Assembly: GCA_964611525.1 (NCBI GenBank)
Contig: CAZTAL010000101.1
Location: forward strand, 1-64,000
From: JAAYJR01 sp964611525
GTDB lineage: Bacteria > Bacteroidota > Bacteroidia > Bacteroidales > Prolixibacteraceae
DNA: 64,000 bases
Direction: 5' to 3'
Shown: in pieces, positions 53,967 through 63,843 of the stretch
How the letters are laid out: each line of letters starts with the position of its first letter
Position numbering within the stretch: the stretch's first letter is position 1
Position numbers and translations under genes: made by a program
Notes under the pieces: model-generated
The model's input: only the letters and a program-made list of their open reading frames with translations
What the model was told of the DNA's origin: nothing
The model's database searches: none

Positions 53967-56891
53967 TCATAAATTGCAGGCATCATACAGCACTTCCACC
54001 GGATGCATAGCAATTCTTCCCGTGCCGTCTTTAATCTGATGACGGCATGAGGTTCCCCCTGCAACAATTATTGTGTCTTGCTGAGCCTCACGGACCGCGG
54101 GGAAAAGTACCATCTCACCTATTTTCATGGACAAGTTATAATGCTCTTTTTCATAACCGAATGAACCGGCCATACCGCAACAGCCGGAGGATATTTCTGT
54201 TACGGAATAATTTTCAGGCAGGGAGAGCATTTTTTTTGTGGGTTCAGTGCTTGCAACAGCTTTTTGCTGACAATGACCATGTAACAGAATCTGTTTTGGG
54301 GATTTTGTAAACTGCTCAGGTTTAATATTTCCATTTGCTATTTCTTTGGAAATAAATTCTTCAAATAGCAAAGCATTTTGTCCCAACTTTTTAGCAACCG
54401 ATTGTAATTCTTTGCCGACCAGTTCGGGATATTCATCCCTGAAAGCAAGTATAGCCGAAGGCTCTATGCCGATCAGCGGAGTATCTTCTGAAATTATATC
54501 TTTAAGCAGATTTACATTGTCGGTGGCAATTTTTTGAGAAGTACGCACCAGACCTTTCGAAAGAAAAGTTCGCCCGCTTTCTTTATGTATGGGTATTTTT
54601 ACTTCATATCCCAGTTTTGTAAGAAGAAGAATTGCCTTTATGCCGATGTCACTTTCATTATAATTAGTGAATTCATCATTAAAAAAATAAATTTTACGAT
54701 CATTACCTAATCCGTGTAAAGGTATTCCTCTTTCAGCCCACTTTTTCAGAGTAATTTTTGAATATTTTGGTATACTTCTTTTGGTTGAAAATCTAATAAT
54801 TCTTTTTACAAAAGAAGTATTTATCATAATATTGGATATTGGTCGTATCAAAACAGCCAATTTATTAAGTCTGGGCAAATACGCTATTAATTTTGACCGC
54901 AAGGGTATTCCGTGAATATCATAATAGTGCTGCATAAATTCAGCTTTCAGCTTTGTCATATCCACATTTGAGGGACATTCTCTTTTACATGCCTTACAGG
55001 AAACACACAAATCTAGGATATCATATATTTCCTTTTGGCTAAATGCCTTAACCGGTCCATTTGTATAGAAAAATTCACGTAAAATATTGGCTCTTCCGCG
55101 TGTGGATTTATCTTCATCCCGTGTTGCCATAAAGGTAGGACACATTGTCCCTCCTATTATTTTGCTTTTTCGACAATCTGCCGTGCCATTACATTTTTCT
55201 ATACTTCGCAGATAACCCTTATTTTCAGAAAAATCAAAAAAAGTTTCGATCTCGGGTGTATCCATTCCCGGCTTTACTCTCAAATTTTCAGTAATTGGTC
55301 CGGTATCAATTATTTTACCAGGATTAAAAATATTTTCAGCATCCCATATTTCTTTGATGTTTTTTAGCAACTGGTAGTTATGTTCTCCGAGAATATAAGG
55401 AATGAATTTACCCCGGAGCTTGCCGTCACCATGTTCTCCGCTCATAGAACCATTATATTTTTTTACAAGTTCTGCCATTTCATTCATCAAATTATCAAAT
55501 AGCTTTACGTCTTCCGGATCTTTTAAATTAATGAGAGGACGAAAATGGATTTCACCTGTAGCGATATGAGCATGAAATACACTTTTAAGATGATGTGCAG
55601 CAAGTATTTTCTTTAAATCTTTTATATATCCTGGCAGGTATTCAGGTGCTACCGCAGTATCTTCAATACCTGAAACCACTTTACGATCGCCGGGAATATT
55701 AGCAAGCAGTCCGAGTCCGGCCGTACGTAAAGCCCAAACACGTTTAATTTTATCATCACCAGTTATGAGAGGAAAATAGTATCCCTGACCTTCAGAGCGC
55801 ATATCTTTTTCAAGAGCTCTTGCTTTTTCTTTAAGTTCCTTTTCCGTTTCACATGCAAATTCAATCATAAGCATAGCTCCGGGGCCGCCTTTAATAAAAA
55901 ACCTGTTTCTCCTCTGTTCGATATTTTCTTTTGTGCACTGCATCAGAGTATCATCCATAAGCTCTATTGCGCGGGGATTATGTTTCAAGGCAACAAGATT
56001 TCCCTCCAATGATTCCTCAAGAGTTTTAAAATGGGCACAAATTAGTCCCTTGTAACGGGGTGGAAGAGAGATAAGGTTCAATTTTATTTTATATGAAAAA
56101 GCCAGTGTTCCTTCTGAACCAGCAAGCAGCTTACAAAAATTAAATTTTTCACCACCTGCGGTAAATATTTCAGAGTTGAGAAGTGAGTCGATTGCATACC
56201 CCATGTTCCTGCGGGTAACTTTTGGGTCAGGAAAGTTATTTCGAATCTCTTTTTGGTTAACAGGATTTGAAAGTATATCATGAATATTTCGATAGATAGA
56301 CCTCTCCAATAGATTTGGATTACCATTCATCTTCTGATGAAATTCATCTTTTGTAAGAGCCTTGAATATTGCTTCAGATCCGTCGGAAAGAACGGCTTCC
56401 ACTTCAAGTATATGTTCACGGACACTCCCATAAACTAAAGAATGAATTCCGCAGGAATTATTACCCAGCATTCCCCCGATAACACACCGATTGGCCGTTG
56501 ATGTTTCCGGCCCGAATTGTAGTCCGTGAGGAGCAAGAAAAATATTAAGCTCTTCCGGAACCACCCCCGGTTCAACAACTACCCAACGTTCTTCCTTGTT
56601 GAATTCGAGGATACGATTCATATATTTTGAAATATCAGCCACTATACCATTTCCCACAACTTGTCCGGCCAAAGAAGTACCACCTCCCCGCGGTATCACT
56701 GAGGTATTATTATCTTTTGCAAAAGCAATGATTTTTTTAATATCCTCTTTGTTTTTAGGCCTTGTTACTGCTAAAGGTAATTCTCTATACTGGGAAGCAT
56801 CGGTTGAATAAAGTACCCTTTGTACATTATCAGTGAATAAGTCGCCCTCAAGTGTGGATTTTAAATTGGAAAACGGATTTTTTTTGTTCAT
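53967..56891 (-). CDS. FAD- and Fe-S-binding dehydrogenase (D-lactate/2-hydroxyacid dehydrogenase type)
   Basis: A 974-residue fusion of a GlcD-like FAD oxidase and a GlpC-like Fe-S subunit. The PCMH-type FAD domain has VIPRGGGTSLAGQVVGNGIV, the FAD_oxidase_C segment SMSGEHGDGKLRG, and two cysteine clusters: CNGTADCRKSK...GTMCPTF (about 567) and CVSCKACKRECPSN (about 627). The CCG-type cysteine-rich segments GHCQQKA and SSGCCGMAGSFGYE (about 900) follow. Such enzymes oxidise D-lactate or other 2-hydroxyacids into the quinone pool. Its ATG overlaps the stop of the DoxX fusion gene (ATGA), so both are co-translated. The upstream symporter could import the acid. Confidence 0.9.
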   Translation of the reverse strand: MNKKNPFSNLKSTLEGDLFTDNVQRVLYSTDASQYRELPLAVTRPKNKEDIKKIIAFAKDNNTSVIPRGGGTSLAGQVVGNGIVADISKYMNRILEFNKEERWVVVEPGVVPEELNIFLAPHGLQFGPETSTANRCVIGGMLGNNSCGIHSLVYGSVREHILEVEAVLSDGSEAIFKALTKDEFHQKMNGNPNLLERSIYRNIHDILSNPVNQKEIRNNFPDPKVTRRNMGYAIDSLLNSEIFTAGGEKFNFCKLLAGSEGTLAFSYKIKLNLISLPPRYKGLICAHFKTLEESLEGNLVALKHNPRAIELMDDTLMQCTKENIEQRRNRFFIKGGPGAMLMIEFACETEKELKEKARALEKDMRSEGQGYYFPLITGDDKIKRVWALRTAGLGLLANIPGDRKVVSGIEDTAVAPEYLPGYIKDLKKILAAHHLKSVFHAHIATGEIHFRPLINLKDPEDVKLFDNLMNEMAELVKKYNGSMSGEHGDGKLRGKFIPYILGEHNYQLLKNIKEIWDAENIFNPGKIIDTGPITENLRVKPGMDTPEIETFFDFSENKGYLRSIEKCNGTADCRKSKIIGGTMCPTFMATRDEDKSTRGRANILREFFYTNGPVKAFSQKEIYDILDLCVSCKACKRECPSNVDMTKLKAEFMQHYYDIHGIPLRSKLIAYLPRLNKLAVLIRPISNIMINTSFVKRIIRFSTKRSIPKYSKITLKKWAERGIPLHGLGNDRKIYFFNDEFTNYNESDIGIKAILLLTKLGYEVKIPIHKESGRTFLSKGLVRTSQKIATDNVNLLKDIISEDTPLIGIEPSAILAFRDEYPELVGKELQSVAKKLGQNALLFEEFISKEIANGNIKPEQFTKSPKQILLHGHCQQKAVASTEPTKKMLSLPENYSVTEISSGCCGMAGSFGYEKEHYNLSMKIGEMVLFPAVREAQQDTIIVAGGTSCRHQIKDGTGRIAMHPVEVLYDACNL

Positions 56892-58423
56892 GTCAGCCAG
56901 CGCCTTTTCCTATGTGCTATAAAATCTGAATTTAATACATTCAAAGCTAAATTGCAGTCCTCTACCATCTGGAAGTCATACATACCAACACATATAAAAT
57001 CAGCTCCATTTTCAAAAGCATATCTGAAAGCATCATTAGGGTGGATAGCTCCTGCTGCAAGTATTTTAAAGGCAATCCACGGTTCATCGAGGCCATTCAT
57101 ATAATCTATGGTCTCCTGTGGTTTGAAACACCACATATTGTCTTTATGTCCTATTTCAACTGTGGATTTTTTCTCCGGATCAACTTGAGCAGTCCAGTAA
57201 TTATGGTGATGCAGGGTTTTTACCCAGAAATCAGGTTTAATGCCTTGTTCTACACAACCCTGTATTGTTTCAAGCCGGTGCCCTCCGATTCCGGCCGGCT
57301 TGCCATAGCTTCTAATAAGTTCCAGAGCTTTTGCTATCTCATCGAATTTTCCTTCATTCACGAGATTATCGGATATCCCGCCATGACAATACATGGCTGC
57401 TGCTCCTGCCTCTTCAGATAATCTTACTCCTCCCACCAATCCTTCCTTACCACCACCTCCGCAATCGGAGATAAACTGAAGCTTTCCATCGGTTTCGTGC
57501 CAATATTTATTTAATATCCGTGCAAGCGCAGGATTAGTCAGAATAGTATTTATACCACATTCTTCCGCCAGTTGGAATGTCATCATCACCCGTTCATCAG
57601 TATGATACGCTTTTACAAGTTTTGATGCATAGATAAGATCCCTTGCATGAGCCCATCCACCAATGAGATTACCGCCCATGATAAGGCGGCTTAGTTCCAT
57701 ATTGCCAATTTTCCCCTTGGGTATCTGTCCGTTCAAGTCGTCCAGGGAAGAAAAAGTAAAACTTTTCAAAGTGGGACTGGTAACTGCATCAATATTATCA
57801 GCCAAATATTTTTCTTCGTAACTTTCCCATTTATTTTTTTTATACAATGCATAAGCGAAAGCACCAAGAAATGGCACGCTGATCAGATCGCGTAATAGTT
57901 CACGTCGCTTCAGAGAAGTCTTTTCTGTTTTATCGGACGGAATTGGAGCACTTGCTTTTTCTTCTTTCCAACGTTTTATTAAACGGTCTAATCCGAAAAA
58001 ATATCTTGTGGGAAGTATCACAAAAATAATCAGTAAGAAAAACTCTATAAGGTTTTTATTTACCCATAAGTAGCTTCCTTCAGCTACTGTACCAAAAGTA
58101 TGACCGGGCACAGGTGGTGAAGCCATGAAATAAAAAAGTAAAAGAAATGATCCTGCTAATGAAGACACACGTACCAAAAATCCTGTAAAAAAGGAGAGGC
58201 CGATAAGTATAAGTCCCCATATATTCAGAAAATCAACTATCTGTAAAATTTCGGGAGATTCCGCCATCTTATGGAACAGATCCGAGAGAATCCATGATGA
58301 ACTCAACAGATATGTTTCTGCACTCCATGAGGGATTTATGAGTTTAACAATACCCTCATAAAGAAAGTGCCAACCGACGATAATCCTCAATAATGTGATG
58401 AGGTAAATCTGGTATTTTTTCAT
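56888..58423 (-). CDS. DoxX membrane domain fused to a TIM-barrel domain
   Basis: A 511-residue protein. Residues 1-150 are a four-helix DoxX/DoxD domain (ITLLRIIVGWHFLYEGIVKL, then three further helices). Residues 173-193 form a KRRELLRDLISVPFLGAFAY stretch, a twin-arginine-like motif and hydrophobic segment. Residues 226-511 form a barrel-type soluble domain (LSRLIMGGNLIGGWAHARDL, GINTILTNPAL, KPAGIGGHRLETIQ, GADFICVGMYDFQMVED). I do not recognise a named family for the barrel; it resembles aldo-keto/aldolase-like barrels. It is translationally coupled with the FAD/Fe-S dehydrogenase, which suggests one redox pathway at the membrane. Confidence 0.7.
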   Translation of the reverse strand: MKKYQIYLITLLRIIVGWHFLYEGIVKLINPSWSAETYLLSSSWILSDLFHKMAESPEILQIVDFLNIWGLILIGLSFFTGFLVRVSSLAGSFLLLFYFMASPPVPGHTFGTVAEGSYLWVNKNLIEFFLLIIFVILPTRYFFGLDRLIKRWKEEKASAPIPSDKTEKTSLKRRELLRDLISVPFLGAFAYALYKKNKWESYEEKYLADNIDAVTSPTLKSFTFSSLDDLNGQIPKGKIGNMELSRLIMGGNLIGGWAHARDLIYASKLVKAYHTDERVMMTFQLAEECGINTILTNPALARILNKYWHETDGKLQFISDCGGGGKEGLVGGVRLSEEAGAAAMYCHGGISDNLVNEGKFDEIAKALELIRSYGKPAGIGGHRLETIQGCVEQGIKPDFWVKTLHHHNYWTAQVDPEKKSTVEIGHKDNMWCFKPQETIDYMNGLDEPWIAFKILAAGAIHPNDAFRYAFENGADFICVGMYDFQMVEDCNLALNVLNSDFIAHRKRRWLT

Positions 58424-58633
58424 TCGTTTAATATTTTTTTAGCAGTAAACAATTAATTGAAAATTTGAGAACGAATGTAATCCTGGCATGAGTGTATCAA
58501 GCAGTTTAGGCGATTCGCTTTCACATATTTACTATTTAACCAAAAACATAGATGTTATTTTATTATTAAAAAGAACACACACAATTCATCTACTGAATTT
58601 TATTGACAATAATACAAAAAATCTATTTGAATG

Positions 58634-59962
58634 CTATGTATTTTGGTTTATTGGAATAAAAAGTATAATCCCGTTTATAACAAAAGACAGTATAATAATA
58701 AGGTTCCCTGTCATGGGACAGGCAAAAAGGTTAATGAGTTTTCCTGACAAAGCAACAAGGCCTCCGGCTAATATGGCAATAATTAATTGCCGTTTAGCAA
58801 CAGGAAGTTTCAGTAATCCGGCCAGCATAGGCAACACAAATGCCCCTGAAAAAAAAGTGAGAGCCAACAGTAGGGATTGTAAAATGGATGTTATGAACAA
58901 TGCAACTACGATACTTAATCCTCCGAGTACAATTATAATAATACGTGTAATTATCAATGATTTTCTTTCATCCAGTTTGCTATAAAGTAATTCACTCAGG
59001 ATCAACGATGAGGTAAAAAGTGTTGTGTCGGCTGATGACATGACAGCAGAAAGCAGGGCAGCAAGTAAGAGCCCGTAAAGCCATCCCGGCAGATAGCTGT
59101 TTGCAAAAGATAATATTTCTTTTTCACCTGAAAGACCGGAAATAATGCCAAGATAAGTGATTACAAATGAAACGGGAATAAGCAATAAAGCAACAATTAA
59201 TATACTACGACTCGCGGTTATTTCACTTTTGGCACAAAAAATCCTTGTATAAATGTCAGGGCCGACTACAAAAGTCACTGAATAGGTAAGGATCAATACC
59301 AGCAGGTCAATGTATGTAAATGATTCGTTGAACAATGCCCCTGAATTCAGCTCTGCCAGACTTTCTATGCCACCCGATTTCAATGAAGATAATGTTAATC
59401 CCCCCAGTCCGGCTATTATTAATAAGGACTGAATAATATCAGTCTTCAGGATACTTACCTGTCCCCCTATAAGAGTATATATAATAAAGATTACTCCGCA
59501 AAATATCGCCGACCATTGATAATTAATAAATTCAAGCCCGGCAAATATTTTACCTGCCGCTATTATCTGAGCTGCTATTATGCCCAGCCATGCAACAGGA
59601 ATTATAAATGATGCAATAAACTGTGCTTTATCTCCATAAAAATGACCAAGCAGTCCGGGCAATGTATATTTTCCATAGCGGCGAACATATTTTGCCATAG
59701 GAACCAGAACAAACATTCCCAGTGATGCACAAAATAAAAACCAAAGGGCTGCCCAGCCGATTCTCTGACTTAACTCAATAGTGCCCAGAATGGCTGAACC
59801 ACCTAGAATTGTAGCAAGAAGACTTCCCGAAACAGGTATTAAGCCGGCTCTTTTCCCTGCTATATAATAATCGGAAGTGGTTTTAATTTTAAAATAAGAG
59901 TAAATCCCGACTGATAATGCAAGAAGGAAATATATGGCTACAAAATAAACCGGGTCGTCCAT
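58634..59962 (-). CDS. Sodium:solute symporter family protein
   Basis: A 442-residue integral membrane protein with about 12-13 hydrophobic helices of the SSS fold. Family features are DYYIAGKRAGLIPVSGSLLATILGGSAILG (helix 1-2), KYTLPGLLGHFYG, and the sodium-site helix LLAALLSAVMSSADTTLFTSSLIL. It is shorter than the usual 480-550 residues, lacking extra C-terminal helices. Substrate is not readable from sequence. It is 210 bases upstream of the DoxX fusion on the same strand and may belong to the same pathway, for example uptake of a hydroxyacid or sugar acid. Confidence 0.88.
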   Translation of the reverse strand: MDDPVYFVAIYFLLALSVGIYSYFKIKTTSDYYIAGKRAGLIPVSGSLLATILGGSAILGTIELSQRIGWAALWFLFCASLGMFVLVPMAKYVRRYGKYTLPGLLGHFYGDKAQFIASFIIPVAWLGIIAAQIIAAGKIFAGLEFINYQWSAIFCGVIFIIYTLIGGQVSILKTDIIQSLLIIAGLGGLTLSSLKSGGIESLAELNSGALFNESFTYIDLLVLILTYSVTFVVGPDIYTRIFCAKSEITASRSILIVALLLIPVSFVITYLGIISGLSGEKEILSFANSYLPGWLYGLLLAALLSAVMSSADTTLFTSSLILSELLYSKLDERKSLIITRIIIIVLGGLSIVVALFITSILQSLLLALTFFSGAFVLPMLAGLLKLPVAKRQLIIAILAGGLVALSGKLINLFACPMTGNLIIILSFVINGIILFIPINQNT

Positions 59963-60172
59963 CTGTTTGATATTTTAGAATTATTGTTATATGTCACTAC
60001 TATCAAATAAGCCGGATATATAATTTATTACCACTGTCCGGTAACAATTTTAGTCAATGTGCAGGGTACAGGTTGTGATAATCATATTTTTACCCCGACA
60101 TAAATGCATGTGCAAAGGATATCCTATCGTATAAATTTCCGCATTCCCAAAAACACGGATTTTCAATTTATA

Positions 60173-63100
60173 TTAAAGCGGCAGCTTGTATTGCATATCA
60201 TCAATCTTTTTTTGTTTTTCCGTATCCTCTTTTTGTTTTTCCGCTTTTAGTCGCTCCCGTTCCTCTTTCTCTTTATTCCTCCATAAACGCTCTCTTTCCA
60301 ATTCTTCCTGCTTCTGCCGTCTTTTTTCCATACGTTCTTTTTCCTTATTTTTTTTCTTTGCTTCCCTCATTTCAGCATCCAAATTTTTTATTTCGTCTTT
60401 TTTGCCTTTTTCTTTCAGAATACCTTCCACTCTTTGTTTCCAATCAAGCAGAAATTTTTTCTGTTGTTCCGCAAATTCAGGATTTGATTGTTTAATTATC
60501 TCATTTTCAGATATTAATACTTCTATAGTTTGAAGTTGTTTTTCCTCTTTTGTCAATATTTTTATTTTTTTTAATCCTGTAAGCTCATAAACATTTATCC
60601 ATTTATCTTCCACCATAACGGACAGTTCGGGATTTATAGCGTAAATGCCCCGTTCCGTCCTCAGGAACAACTCATTATTATATGAATTGTTACTATCGAT
60701 TTCATTTTTTGCTAACATTGATGAAATGTAATTTCTCTTTTTTCTGTAATTTGCCATGATCACTTCAGGATATTGCGCAATGACATTTTCTATTTCAGCA
60801 GCTTTCACACCATTTTGCTCATAAAGTTTCCGGTGGTCATTGATAATTGCATCCTGGAGTGTCATAAAAATATTCAACAGAAAATATTCCATCTTCCGGT
60901 TCGGTATCTTTATCATTCGGTTTTCTACCCTGACCTTGATATTATCAGTTAACATCCGGGGAAAAATATCTTCAAGTTTTGATATCGACTGGGGTGAAAA
61001 ATAAAGTTTATTTATAGCAATTCTGAAAGGATTTCTGCCATTGTTATCCATTACATCAGTATCAGCATTTTCGCTGATAAGAAAATCTAATATCTTCATA
61101 CTGCCGTTTTCAACGGCCGCCAGCAAAGGTGTCAAATTAAACAGGTCCCGAAAGTTAACTCCATATTTCCTGATTTTTTGTTTTACCCCGTTAACATTAT
61201 CTGTATTATAATCACTGTAATATTTTCTGTTTATTGTATTTCTCTCATATTCAGGATGTTCTGCCTTTCTATATTTTAATTCTGCCAGCTTTGATATGAT
61301 TTCCTGGTCGTTGTAAAGTAATGCATACATAAATATTAGGTCTTTTGCCTTTTTATTATAATTAACCGGGTCCAACGCTTCCTTTTTCAGTTTGGTGATA
61401 TTATCTTTTGTAAGTGGTTCCCAGCCAGGCTTTCGGATTTCAAGAATAGTCTTTTTAATTTCATCAGCCTGTTCCTTTTTACCTTGCATCTCGAGTTTTC
61501 TTGCCTCTTCTTTCCAGTCATCCATAGATGAAACTTCTTCTTCAATGTTTATCTGTTCTTTAGTCTCGATCAGGTCAAGTAATTCCATGAGATAATGCTT
61601 CTTTGATGATTCAAGGATATAAAGGTTTTTGATCGCCCTGGTGATGCCCACGTACAAGGAGTTTATATAGAATTTGTATGCATCAAGCGACTTGTCGGAC
61701 TTGTCTTTTCCGCGTGAAAAATTTAATTCTTCGTTGTCCATGTCTTCTTTAGTGATACTTTGTGCTATTTCATTGAATTCCCGGCTATAGTTACTGATAA
61801 AATTCAAAAGAATAATATTTTCATATTCAAGACCTTTTGCTTCATGGATAGAAAAAAGCAACGGTGTTTTGAATATTTTCCGGGCCATGGCTTTTTCATC
61901 CTGGTTCATAACTAACAGGGCATACCTTGTAGACCGTTTTGTGCTGTCGTTGAGCTTTTTCCGTGTTGCTGCCGTGTCGCTGTAAAAATTAACCTCCCCT
62001 TTGTTTTCTTCCAGTGATTCTACAAGAAAAGTACTTTCCTTATCAATTGATCCGAACCGGGCATTTTTGATCATAAGAAGTTTATTGGCAATGTTTGTCA
62101 CATCTATTGAGTTCCTATAGTTAGTCTTCAGTACGTTTATATCTCCGGCAGTAATATCATGTTTATAAAACATTGTTTTTACGTTGGACCATGAAAAGAA
62201 ATTAGGATGGACAATCTGGTTTGAATCACCACAAAGAATGAAATTACCTGCTGTTTTCAGTGATTTGAGAACAATATATAATTGAATATTTGTAAAATCC
62301 TGTGCTTCGTCTATAACGATAAAATCATATTTTTTATGACTGTGTTTCAGCCATTCAAATGAACAGATATTAAGATCATGATAATTATTTGTATTTAAAA
62401 ATTCAAGATATTTAATAAACGCATCATATACTTTTTGGCGTTCTTCTTTCAAAAAAATGGATTGTTTAATTCCCAGGTCCAGGTAATCTTTTTTACTGAG
62501 AAAGGGTTTGGATATATCCATTCCGGTTATAACTCCCCTGAATTCTTCAAACAGTTTATGACTCTCTTTGATACCGAAAGACTGTTTTCGTGGATGCAAC
62601 CATTGGTTGAAGCTTTTGAAATCAAGTTCTTTCCAGGGAATGACTTTTAATGTTTCGAGGTATTCTTTAAAACTCAAAAAATCAACATCCTGTTTTTCAT
62701 TTACATAGTTATCGGAATAATAAAGCCTGGATGAGTTATCAACGAGATAAGGTGAGAGGGTAACATATAATACATTGCCTTTAAGTAACTTAATTTTCTC
62801 AAGGGTAAGTACTGTTTTGCCGCTTCCTGCCGAACCGACAATCACTACCGGCGGTTTAACAGCGAATATTTTTTGCTGTATATCATCAAAGGACAATACT
62901 TTGTTAAGCAAATGAAACTTGCCGGTATTATGATTTACATAATTTAAATCAATAAATTCTTTATCTGGAATCGCTTTTTTGCTTTTCAGTATATTCAATT
63001 TGCTTTCATCAATTTTAGCACCTCTCAGGAATCTTGATTTATCATATTCGTGATTATATATCACTTCCATTAATAAAATATATGTCTGCCCGTTATATCT

Positions 63101-63277
63101 GGCAAATTTAAAAAGTAAGCGGTTCGTATTATCAAGCTTCGCCCTGTAATAATCTTTGTATGATAATTTTTTTATTTCTGCGGAATTGAAATCATCGTTC
63201 TTAAAAAATTCAACAGTTTTATCAAATTGCTTACTTACCCGTGAATAATCGAGATCGTTAAAGTAGAGGATGTTCAT
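60173..63277 (-). CDS. UvrD-like SF1 helicase with RelE-like N-terminus, ankyrin repeats and charged tail
   Basis: A 1034-residue protein. Residues 1-95 contain DYYRAKLDNTNRLLFKF, a RelE/ParE-fold-like segment. The SF1 motor has Walker A GSAGSGKT (148-155), Walker B VIDEAQD (321-327), motif III ILCGDSNQIVHPNFFSW (347-363), IHEAKGLEYENIIL (477-490) and motif VI YVGITRAIKNLYIL (542-555). Ankyrin-type repeats follow (about 706-760: NLTPLLAAVENGSMKILDFL), then a highly charged Glu/Lys/Arg helix (about 960-1034). The combination is reminiscent of eukaryotic TRANK1 and of helicase-type defence proteins. It stands alone, so a defence role is only a possibility. Confidence 0.85.
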   Translation of the reverse strand: MNILYFNDLDYSRVSKQFDKTVEFFKNDDFNSAEIKKLSYKDYYRAKLDNTNRLLFKFARYNGQTYILLMEVIYNHEYDKSRFLRGAKIDESKLNILKSKKAIPDKEFIDLNYVNHNTGKFHLLNKVLSFDDIQQKIFAVKPPVVIVGSAGSGKTVLTLEKIKLLKGNVLYVTLSPYLVDNSSRLYYSDNYVNEKQDVDFLSFKEYLETLKVIPWKELDFKSFNQWLHPRKQSFGIKESHKLFEEFRGVITGMDISKPFLSKKDYLDLGIKQSIFLKEERQKVYDAFIKYLEFLNTNNYHDLNICSFEWLKHSHKKYDFIVIDEAQDFTNIQLYIVLKSLKTAGNFILCGDSNQIVHPNFFSWSNVKTMFYKHDITAGDINVLKTNYRNSIDVTNIANKLLMIKNARFGSIDKESTFLVESLEENKGEVNFYSDTAATRKKLNDSTKRSTRYALLVMNQDEKAMARKIFKTPLLFSIHEAKGLEYENIILLNFISNYSREFNEIAQSITKEDMDNEELNFSRGKDKSDKSLDAYKFYINSLYVGITRAIKNLYILESSKKHYLMELLDLIETKEQINIEEEVSSMDDWKEEARKLEMQGKKEQADEIKKTILEIRKPGWEPLTKDNITKLKKEALDPVNYNKKAKDLIFMYALLYNDQEIISKLAELKYRKAEHPEYERNTINRKYYSDYNTDNVNGVKQKIRKYGVNFRDLFNLTPLLAAVENGSMKILDFLISENADTDVMDNNGRNPFRIAINKLYFSPQSISKLEDIFPRMLTDNIKVRVENRMIKIPNRKMEYFLLNIFMTLQDAIINDHRKLYEQNGVKAAEIENVIAQYPEVIMANYRKKRNYISSMLAKNEIDSNNSYNNELFLRTERGIYAINPELSVMVEDKWINVYELTGLKKIKILTKEEKQLQTIEVLISENEIIKQSNPEFAEQQKKFLLDWKQRVEGILKEKGKKDEIKNLDAEMREAKKKNKEKERMEKRRQKQEELERERLWRNKEKEERERLKAEKQKEDTEKQKKIDDMQYKLPL

Positions 63278-63843
63278 ATATTATTGTTTTAAAAAAGTTT
63301 GTGTTCGATTTATTTGTTTTATTTCTGATTGAATTTTCAGCCCTTTGAAGATTTTTCGGACAATATTAAATTATAATCGTAGTCTTCCCTGTTTATTTTA
63401 AAATGAACCGTGTGATTTTACATCCATGGCTGTTTTTTTGCAAATTAATTTTTATAATTGAACCTTATTTGAATCGAAAAATGAATAAAATAAAAAATAG
63501 TTATTATACCAAAATTAAAAAGAAATAGTTTGAGGATGTCAAAAATAAAAATTTTATAACTAATCATTATTTCTTTTCCTCGTAAATTACAGTTAAAGTA
63601 TGCTTTTTCCCTTTTACTCACTTTGTCAGTTTATGTCATTCCAGTTTTTCAAAGACCGGTATTACAATAAGTCAATATTTGTATATCAAAATATTAAAGA
63701 TAAAAAAGAAAAAAATGACTAATTTTGTGCATTAACGTGTTCGTACACGGAAGATAATTAAATATGATTAATTTGCATCCAAAACCGGTATTAGTTCGTA
63801 ATAAATTTAAAATCATAATTAAAATAAATTAAAATTTATAGAC
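63278..63843. other. Intergenic region before the DUF1080 gene
   Basis: About 565 AT-rich bases between divergent genes. It includes a -7-like TAATTTTG (63720-63727) and the palindrome at 63736-63749. No gene or RNA is visible otherwise. Confidence 0.4.
63736..63749. promoter_or_regulatory. Possible LacI-type operator palindrome
   Basis: CGTGT TCGT ACACG is an inverted repeat with 5-base arms, 94 bases upstream of the DUF1080-lipoprotein ATG and just downstream of a TAATTTTG box. Its size and CG-containing sequence in an AT-rich stretch fit a LacI-family sugar regulator site, which would suit a sugar-related gene. This is inference. Confidence 0.35.

Noticed and set aside
58488..58985. 165-codon plus-strand open frame over the symporter's 3' end
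   Set aside because: It is antisense to the clear SSS symporter gene, and its composition reflects the opposite strand's hydrophobic codons.
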